Shown here one piece after another: positions 1 to 4,172 of a stretch of 5,811 nucleotides of DNA (position 1 is its first letter; the number at the start of each line of letters is the position of its first letter). Origin of the DNA: JBJKPP01 sp046706145 (GTDB lineage: Bacteria > Bacteroidota > Ignavibacteria > Ignavibacteriales > Ignavibacteriaceae); NCBI GenBank assembly GCA_046706145.1, contig JBJKPP010000181.1, positions 1 through 5,811 on the forward strand, written 5' to 3'. Under the pieces are notes generated by a model, which did not search any database, was not told the DNA's origin, and saw nothing but the letters and a program-made list of their open reading frames with translations. The position numbers and the translations under genes were made by a program.

Positions 1-330
1 GTTTGCTACTTTAGGCTGTTCTGTAAATCCGTCCGAACTGTTTACAAAAACTGTTAATTTGATAATTCTTTCAATTTTATCCAGATTTCCAACTGTTCCT
101 TTCACAGCGGCTAAACAGTTTAAAGCACAAATTTCTGCAGCTTTTTTTGCATCTTCCATTTCTAAGTCTTTACCAACTTTCCCTGTATACCTCAATTCTC
201 CTTTTACCATAGGAATCTGACCAGCTGTGTAAACTAAACTATTGCTTTTTATTGCAGGAATATAGGCAGCTACAGGCGTTGGCGTTTCTGGAAGTTCAAA
301 TCCTAATTCCTTTATTTTTTCTTCTATCAT
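1..330 (-). CDS. RidA/YjgF-family protein, 3' end cut by window edge
   Basis: My translation of the minus strand from the ATG at 330-328 gives 110 residues with no stop, beginning MIEEKIKELGFELPETP and running off the left edge. Segments such as PVAAYIPAIKSNSLVYTAGQIPMVKGEL, followed by a GKVGKDLEMEDAKKAAEICALNCLAAVK helix and a LDKIERIIKLTVFVNSSDGF strand, are typical of the RidA/YjgF/UK114 fold, nearest in style to the roughly 150-residue subgroup, so about 40 residues are missing. Archetypal RidA hydrolyses reactive 2-aminoacrylate-type enamines/imines as a cytosolic trimer. The catalytic arginine would lie in the missing C-terminus, so activity cannot be judged and I give no gene symbol. 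The start is supported by an AAGGAG site (341-336) with a 5-nt spacer. It is divergent from mazG across a 74-bp gap. Confidence 0.9.
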   Translation of the reverse strand, partial: MIEEKIKELGFELPETPTPVAAYIPAIKSNSLVYTAGQIPMVKGELRYTGKVGKDLEMEDAKKAAEICALNCLAAVKGTVGNLDKIERIIKLTVFVNSSDGFTEQPKVAN

Positions 331-353
331 TCTATCTCCTTTTAAAAAATAAA

Positions 354-382
354 ATTTTATGTTAAGTTAGAAATTCTTTCAA
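354..382 (-). promoter_or_regulatory. Sigma70-like promoter for the RidA-family gene
   Basis: On the minus strand a TTGAAA hexamer (382-377) is followed after exactly 17 bases by TAAAAT (359-354). Each is one mismatch from the consensus -35 and -10 hexamers. Transcription would start near 347, leaving a short leader that contains the AAGGAG ribosome site at 341-336. No comparably good plus-strand promoter for mazG was found in the same gap. This is a match by eye in AT-rich sequence and has not been tested. Confidence 0.5.
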
Positions 383-404
383 ATAAAACACAAGGAAATG
401 GGTA

Positions 405-1196
405 ATGGTCGAGGATAATTTTAAGGAATTAGTGGGAATAGTAAAAAAACTTCGTTTAGAATGTCCATGGGATAGAGAACAAACTAATGATTCCATAAAA
501 GCTGCCACCATTGAGGAGGCTTACGAAGTTGTTGAAGCTATAGATGAAAAAGATTTTCAAGAATTAAAAATAGAACTTGGAGATCTGCTTCTACATGTAA
601 TTTTCCATTCTGTCATTGCAGAGGGAGAGAATCAATTTAAGCTAGATGATGTTATTGATTCCATCAAAGAAAAACTAATTAGAAGACACCCGCACGTTTT
701 CGGAGATATTGAAGTTTCAGGATCAGAAGAGGTAAAAAAGAATTGGGAAGCCATAAAATTAAGTGAGGGAAGAAATTCAGTTTTGGATGGTGTTCCATCA
801 AGTCTGCCGGCGTTACAAAGTGCGTATAGATTACAAGAGAAGGCATCGAAAGTTGGGTTTGATTGGAATAACAAAGACGACATCTGGAAAAAAGTGATTG
901 AAGAAATAGAAGAAATGCACGAGGCCGAAGAACGAAAAAGTAAAGAGGGAAAAGTAAAAAATGTAACTGGTGCCAATTTGGAAGGTGAAATAGGCGATGT
1001 TTTTTTCGCGTTGGTAAATTATTCCAGATTTCTTGGAATAAACCCTGAAAATGCTCTTCGATTAACTAACAAAAAATTTACAAAGAGATTTAATTTTGTG
1101 GAAGATAAAATAAATAACACGGGGAAGAAAATTCATGAATCAAATCTAGAAGAGATGGATAAATATTGGAATGAAAGTAAAAGATTTTTCAGATAA
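405..1196 (+). CDS. mazG: Nucleoside triphosphate pyrophosphohydrolase MazG
   Basis: This 263-residue protein, the same length as E. coli MazG, has both tandem all-alpha MazG domains. The N-terminal domain carries the CPWD signature (residues 20-23), the metal-binding EExxE helix (E37, E38, E41) and the ELGD helix (E57, D60), followed by RRHPHVFGD (93-101). The C-terminal domain has KVGFDW (149-154), a second acidic helix (E166, E167, E170) and EIGDVFFALVN (195-205), then NPENALRLTNKKFTKRF. All expected acidic ligands are present, so it should be active. MazG enzymes hydrolyse NTPs/dNTPs to the NMP and pyrophosphate in the cytosol, clearing non-canonical nucleotides. The E. coli enzyme is also tied to ppGpp levels through mazEF, but no mazEF pair is seen here. 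AAGGAA at 392-397, 7 nt before the ATG, supports the start. Its stop directly abuts the convergent phoH stop. Confidence 0.97.
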   Translation: MVEDNFKELVGIVKKLRLECPWDREQTNDSIKAATIEEAYEVVEAIDEKDFQELKIELGDLLLHVIFHSVIAEGENQFKLDDVIDSIKEKLIRRHPHVFGDIEVSGSEEVKKNWEAIKLSEGRNSVLDGVPSSLPALQSAYRLQEKASKVGFDWNNKDDIWKKVIEEIEEMHEAEERKSKEGKVKNVTGANLEGEIGDVFFALVNYSRFLGINPENALRLTNKKFTKRFNFVEDKINNTGKKIHESNLEEMDKYWNESKRFFR

Positions 1197-2171
1197 TTAA
1201 TTATTAGACAAGTTATTATGTTTTTCGTATGCGTCAATTATATCTTTAACAAGTCTGTGTCTTACAACGTCTGTCTTATCAAAATAAACAAAGCCGACTC
1301 CATTAATATCTTTTAGAATTTCTCTCGCCTGTACAAGACCGCTCATTGTTTTGGGAGGCAAATCTATTTGAGTTATGTCACCAGTAATAATTGCTTTGGA
1401 ATTAGCCCCTAAACGGGTTAAAAACATTTTCATTTGCATGCCGGTAGCATTTTGGGCTTCGTCCAAAATAACATATGCACTGTTTAAGGTTCTGCCGCGC
1501 ATATAAGCAAGAGGAACTATTTCAACAATTCTTTTTTCGATATAACTTCTTAGTTTTTCGGAAGGCATCATATCATTTAGTGCGTCATAAAGGGGTCTGA
1601 GGTAAGGATCTATTTTTTCTCTGAAGTCGCCTGGCAAAAATCCAAGACTTTCCCCTGCTTCAACTGCTGGCCTTGCTAAAACAATTCTATTTACAATTCC
1701 TTTTGTTAATGCTGATACAGCAATTGCTACGGCTAAATATGTTTTACCGGTTCCTGCCGGACCAATAGCAAAACAAATATCATTTTTCTTTGCGACTTCA
1801 AAATATCTATTCTGCCCAGCGGTTTTAGCTTTTATAACATCGTTCTTCGTATATAAAACAATAGAATCATATTCTTTTTCAGTAATAATCTCTGTTCCTT
1901 GAACAGTCAGATCTAATATTGTTTCTACATCGGAGGGTTTAAGAGAACCATTAGTATTTAAGACATAAACCATTTCTTTAAACACTTTTTCGACAAGCTC
2001 AACTTCTTCCGGCACTCCTTTAATTACTACATTCTCTCCCCGGACTGTTATAGATGTGTTAAATCTGTCTTCCAAGAGTTTTAGGTTGGTATCGCTGAAA
2101 CCAAGCAAACTCATCATATCAACATTTTCTAAGGTAAGTCTTTTCTCAAGTACAGTCATAACCTTGTGCAT
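1197..2171 (-). CDS. phoH: PhoH-family ATPase (PhoH/YbeZ-like)
   Basis: This 324-residue protein has the usual two-part PhoH/YbeZ layout. Residues about 8-75 resemble the small KH-like N-terminal module (LTLENVDMMSLLGFSDTN, then ITVRGENVVIKG). Residues about 110-318 form the PhoH P-loop ATPase domain: Walker A GPAGTGKT (137-144), ARPAVEAGESLGFLPGD (166-182), Walker B VILDEAQ (234-240), ITGDITQIDLP (262-272) and the closing VRHRLV (303-308). All ATP-binding motifs are intact. Relatives are cytosolic ATPases linked to RNA metabolism, and in many bacteria ybeZ lies beside the rRNA-processing nuclease gene ybeY, which is absent from this window. The start is uncertain: the ATG at 2171 has no Shine-Dalgarno sequence and lies 9 nt past a terminator hairpin. 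An in-frame ATG at residue 5 (2159) keeps all conserved sequence but has AAGG only 2 nt upstream. Confidence 0.95.
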   Translation of the reverse strand: MHKVMTVLEKRLTLENVDMMSLLGFSDTNLKLLEDRFNTSITVRGENVVIKGVPEEVELVEKVFKEMVYVLNTNGSLKPSDVETILDLTVQGTEIITEKEYDSIVLYTKNDVIKAKTAGQNRYFEVAKKNDICFAIGPAGTGKTYLAVAIAVSALTKGIVNRIVLARPAVEAGESLGFLPGDFREKIDPYLRPLYDALNDMMPSEKLRSYIEKRIVEIVPLAYMRGRTLNSAYVILDEAQNATGMQMKMFLTRLGANSKAIITGDITQIDLPPKTMSGLVQAREILKDINGVGFVYFDKTDVVRHRLVKDIIDAYEKHNNLSNN

Positions 2172-2180
2172 ATTTAAACA

Positions 2181-2217
2181 GAAAAACCCTCATCATTTAA
2201 TATGATAAGGGTTTTTC
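2181..2217 (-). terminator. Intrinsic terminator hairpin after the LysM gene, just upstream of phoH
   Basis: The arms 2181-2196 and 2202-2217 form a 16-bp stem around a 5-nt loop. Read as minus-strand RNA the only imperfection is a G-U wobble (2191/2207); as plus-strand RNA that pair is a C-A mismatch, so the hairpin is better made by minus-strand transcripts, those of the LysM gene ending at 2250. The core is AAAAACCC pairing with GGGTTTTT, so the U-run is part of the stem. It lies 32 nt after the LysM stop and only 9 nt before the annotated phoH ATG. Confidence 0.8.
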
Positions 2218-2249
2218 AAATAAAAAGCGATCACGAAAGCTAACGATTC

Positions 2250-2939
2250 TTATTGAACCGGAGCAGGTTTGTAATTTGCTTTGATTTTTTCGTATTTAGC
2301 TTTTTGTTCGTCTGTTAGAGGTGGAATTGTAAATACTTGTTTCGGGTAAATTAAATTCGGATCTTTAATTTTATCTCTGTTAGCCTTGTAAATTACCGGC
2401 CATGCAAAACCATTGCCATAGTGTTGTTTTTTCTTCGCAATGTTCCAGAGATTGTCGCCCTTAACAACTTCATAATTAATTTCTTTTGGAGCTTCAACCC
2501 ATGCATCGAGAGCACTTTGCATTTGGTTGTGAACTTCATCATAAAACTCTGGAAGAGCGCTTATTTTGTTTGATTTCAAAGCATCCAGATCTTTTTGTCT
2601 GTCAGCTTTTGGACCTTCTTGTCTGGATATTTTTCCATTCAATTCAGCCACTGCTCTTCTAAAATTGTCAACGTCAGCTTTGGTAGCACCGACCATTGAA
2701 TACATTTCATTTACACAATCATCATAGCTTTGCATTGATGATTTTTGTGAATTCAAATTGTTAATATCAGCCTTCAAGGAAGAGTCTTCTGCCTGCAAAT
2801 TAGTTTTCAGTGTGGTAAGACTATCCATTGCGGCTTTCCATTGGTCAGATGTCATTTCTTCTTTTTCCTGCCCAAAGGTATTTAAAGAAAAGAAGAGAAC
2901 GACGGTAAGAATACCGATTAAATATTTAATTAGCTTCAT
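2250..2939 (-). CDS. Secreted coiled-coil protein with C-terminal LysM domain
   Basis: This 229-residue protein starts with a signal peptide (MKLIKYLIGILTVVLFFSL, likely cut near residue 23 at TFG/QE, with no lipobox). A long charged, helical region (about 28-150) follows with a coiled-coil-like stretch (about 38-70). A LysM domain closes the protein (about 156-207: YEVVKGDNLWNIAKKK, then WPVIYKANRDKIKDPNLIYPKQVFTIP), with a short tail rich in K, P and A. LysM domains of this type bind peptidoglycan glycan, and the wording resembles the YgaU/Kbp-like variety. A periplasmic or outer-membrane-associated wall-binding role is inferred; no catalytic domain is visible. The only cysteine is C75. The start has a strong GGAGGA site 8 nt upstream. 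The lipoprotein gene lies 51 nt upstream on the same strand, so they probably share a transcript, ending at the hairpin 2181-2217. Confidence 0.9.
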   Translation of the reverse strand: MKLIKYLIGILTVVLFFSLNTFGQEKEEMTSDQWKAAMDSLTTLKTNLQAEDSSLKADINNLNSQKSSMQSYDDCVNEMYSMVGATKADVDNFRRAVAELNGKISRQEGPKADRQKDLDALKSNKISALPEFYDEVHNQMQSALDAWVEAPKEINYEVVKGDNLWNIAKKKQHYGNGFAWPVIYKANRDKIKDPNLIYPKQVFTIPPLTDEQKAKYEKIKANYKPAPVQ

Positions 2940-2960
2940 TTAAAATTTCCTCCAATTTCT

Positions 2961-2990
2961 TAAAAATGTTTAAATTTTCAGACATTTTTA
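2961..2990 (-). repeat. AT-rich inverted repeat between the lipoprotein and LysM genes
   Basis: TAAAAATGT (2961-2969) and ACATTTTTA (2982-2990) form a perfect 9-bp inverted repeat with a 12-nt loop. It begins right after the lipoprotein stop codon and ends 10 nt before the GGAGGA ribosome site of the LysM gene. With only two G-C pairs and no separate U-run it is a weak terminator at best. It could act as a partial terminator, a 3'-end stabiliser or a processing site that sets a higher lipoprotein than LysM dose. The repeat is seen in the sequence; its function is a guess. Confidence 0.45.
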
Positions 2991-3269
2991 TTACATGCTA
3001 CCCATTTTATCTAGGTTTGCTTTTGTCTCTTCTTTATCTTTATTGCATTGTTGAAGTTTAGCGTTCATATCAGCAATATCTTTTTGTAGCTGGGCTTTCT
3101 GGTCTTTTAGCTGATCTGTTTGAGACTGCAAAGAGCTGACATCACTCTTCAATGTGTTAAGCTGAGCCATCTCTTCGTCACTCACACCGCCGCAACCACT
3201 AATTAGAGCTGTTGCACCAGCAAAGAGAACTACAGTGACAGCTATTTTTACATATTTTGATATGCTCAT
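2991..3269 (-). CDS. Small coiled-coil lipoprotein (Lpp-like in form)
   Basis: This is a 92-residue protein. Residues 1-25 are a lipoprotein signal (KYVKIAVTVVLFAGATALISG) ending in the lipobox ISGC, with C26 as the expected lipidated cysteine. After a short GGVSDEE linker (no Asp at +2, so outer-membrane sorting would be expected in a Lol system), residues about 35-88 form a continuous heptad-like coil rich in L, Q, K and D (LNTLKSDVSSLQSQTDQLKDQ and onward). Form and size recall Braun lipoprotein Lpp, but I see no convincing homology and no C-terminal lysine for wall linkage (the end is KMGSM). A second cysteine, C75, sits in the coil. GGAGG lies 7 nt before the ATG, the best ribosome site in the window, suggesting high expression. 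The LysM gene follows 51 nt downstream. Confidence 0.85.
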   Translation of the reverse strand: MSISKYVKIAVTVVLFAGATALISGCGGVSDEEMAQLNTLKSDVSSLQSQTDQLKDQKAQLQKDIADMNAKLQQCNKDKEETKANLDKMGSM

Positions 3270-3308
3270 AGTGTTACCTCCACTTTATGTTTGGTTTGTT
3301 GATTGTTA

Positions 3309-3338
3309 ATATAATTAAAATAACCAAAATATTCGCAA
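3309..3338 (-). promoter_or_regulatory. Candidate promoter for the lipoprotein-LysM unit
   Basis: On the minus strand TTGCGA (3338-3333) is separated by 18 bases from TTATAT (3314-3309), about 40 nt before the lipoprotein ATG. A perfect TATAAT at 3367-3362 is the alternative -10 element and would give a leader of about 85 nt, but its -35 position falls in the radC terminator and does not match. In sequence this AT-rich either could arise by chance. A promoter somewhere between 3270 and 3376 is expected because a terminator precedes it. Confidence 0.3.
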
Positions 3339-3375
3339 ACTATTATTCTTTAAATTTGTTTATTATAAGGCTTTA

Positions 3376-3404
3376 TAAAAACAAAGGGCATGTAAAATTA
3401 CCCT
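3376..3404 (-). terminator. Probable intrinsic terminator after radC
   Basis: As minus-strand RNA, AGGGUA (3404-3399) pairs with UGCCCU (3390-3385): three G-C pairs, two A-U pairs and one U-G wobble around an 8-nt loop, followed at once by UUGUUUUUAU. The U-run lies only on the minus-strand side, which fits termination of the transcript coming from radC, whose stop is 76 nt upstream. The stem is short, so termination may be incomplete. Confidence 0.5.
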
Positions 3405-3480
3405 ACTTATATAATGATTTCATTCGCTAATAGCAAGTTAAGTATTTATTAAAACAATTCATTTGAGCCAAAATACACGT

Positions 3481-4161
3481 TCAAATTATTCTCTTTTCAA
3501 CAAAGCTGGTATAGGAGTTTCCCGCAATTATTATGTGATCTTCAACCGGAATCCCAATTATCTTCCCGCTTTCTACCATTTTACGAGTCACGGCTATATC
3601 TTCCCTGCTTGGCTCTAAGTTTCCGCTTGGATGATTATGAATAAGAATTATACTCTTCGAGTTATTGTCTATCGCCGTTCTGAACACCTCTCTAGGATGT
3701 ACAATGCTTGAATCCAAATTGCCGATAGAGATTGTTTCATACTTAATAATTTTCTTGAAGTTATTCAAGCAAATCACCATAAATTTTTCTTTAACCTCGT
3801 CTCTTAACAAAGGAATAAATATATCAGCTACCTTTTGCGGAGAAGTGACGCTTTCATCAAATAACCACTTAGATTTTGATTGTATTCTTCTACTTAATTC
3901 GAAAGCCGCAAGTAAAGTTGCTGCTTTATCTTTCCCAATTCCTTCTACCTTTTTCAAATTTGCCAGCGATACCGAGGCAAGCATTGAAAGGTTATTGTAT
4001 TTATTGATTATTTCCTGTGCTACCATTAAAACGGACTTACCTTTTTTCCCTGTTCTTATAAGAATTGCTAAAAGTTCGGCGTCTGTTAAATGTTCTGCGC
4101 CTTTTTCAAGCAGTTTCTCCCTGGGCCTGTCTTCTTCAGGCAGCGTTTTAAGATTAAAAAT
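3481..4161 (-). CDS. radC: RadC / JAB-JAMM (MPN) domain protein, probable AUU start
   Basis: As I delimit it, this is 226 residues, matching the usual RadC length of about 220-230. The N-terminal module reads LPEEDRPREKLLEKGAEHL then TDAELLAILIRTGKKGKSV, and a helix-hairpin-helix follows (VEGIGKDKA, about 72-80). The C-terminal MPN domain carries the probable metal-site glutamate E125 (KEKF) and the JAMM signature H175, H177, P178, S179, G180, S185, D188 (HNHPSG, PSREDIAVT). All ligands are present. The role of RadC is unsettled: the classical E. coli radC102 allele proved to be in recG. The first ATG in frame (4026) would delete 45 conserved residues. No ATG, GTG or TTG lies between it and the in-frame stop at 4173-4171, so ATT at 4161-4159, 6 nt after AGAGG, is the best start. 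It lies 9 nt after the preceding gene's stop, suggesting coupling. Confidence 0.93.
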   Translation of the reverse strand: MFNLKTLPEEDRPREKLLEKGAEHLTDAELLAILIRTGKKGKSVLMVAQEIINKYNNLSMLASVSLANLKKVEGIGKDKAATLLAAFELSRRIQSKSKWLFDESVTSPQKVADIFIPLLRDEVKEKFMVICLNNFKKIIKYETISIGNLDSSIVHPREVFRTAIDNNSKSIILIHNHPSGNLEPSREDIAVTRKMVESGKIIGIPVEDHIIIAGNSYTSFVEKRII

Positions 4162-4172
4162 TATTATCCTCT
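4159..4172 (-). promoter_or_regulatory. Start region of radC: Shine-Dalgarno plus non-canonical AUU codon
   Basis: AGAGG (4172-4168) overlaps the last two bases of the upstream gene's TAG stop and is followed after 6 nt (ATAATA) by ATT (4161-4159). The two ATA codons in the spacer are less likely starts because they lie 0 and 3 nt from the site. Homologous RadC proteins typically have only a few residues before the LPEEDRPREKL block, which fits a start here. Translation probably depends on ribosomes finishing the upstream gene. Confidence 0.6.

Larger units (their letters stand above)
3270..3480. other. Intergenic region between radC and the lipoprotein gene
   Basis: No gene is supported in this 211-bp AT-rich gap. 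It holds a probable terminator for radC (3376-3404), a TATAAT on the minus strand (3367-3362) without a good -35 partner, a TTGCGA/TTATAT pair (3338-3309), and a 7-bp inverted repeat TTTGGTT/AACCAAA (3290-3296 with 3322-3328) that could fold in the lipoprotein leader. A plus-strand TATAAT (3410-3415) has no gene to serve. Confidence 0.6.

Noticed and set aside
398..418. Six-codon ATG frame overlapping the mazG start
   Set aside because: The AAGGAA site at 392-397 directly abuts this ATG (no spacer), whereas it is ideally spaced for the mazG ATG at 405; most likely chance.
632..976. 114-codon minus-strand open frame inside mazG
   Set aside because: It lies wholly opposite the well-conserved mazG coding sequence, has a serine/phenylalanine-rich low-complexity translation and no recognisable domain or ribosome site.
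405..1196. mazG as part of a toxin-antitoxin (mazEF) locus
   Set aside because: The neighbours are phoH and a RidA-family gene; no MazE or MazF coding sequence is present.
2758..2943. 61-codon plus-strand frame opposite the LysM gene start
   Set aside because: It is antisense to the signal peptide and coil of the LysM protein, with no homology signal.
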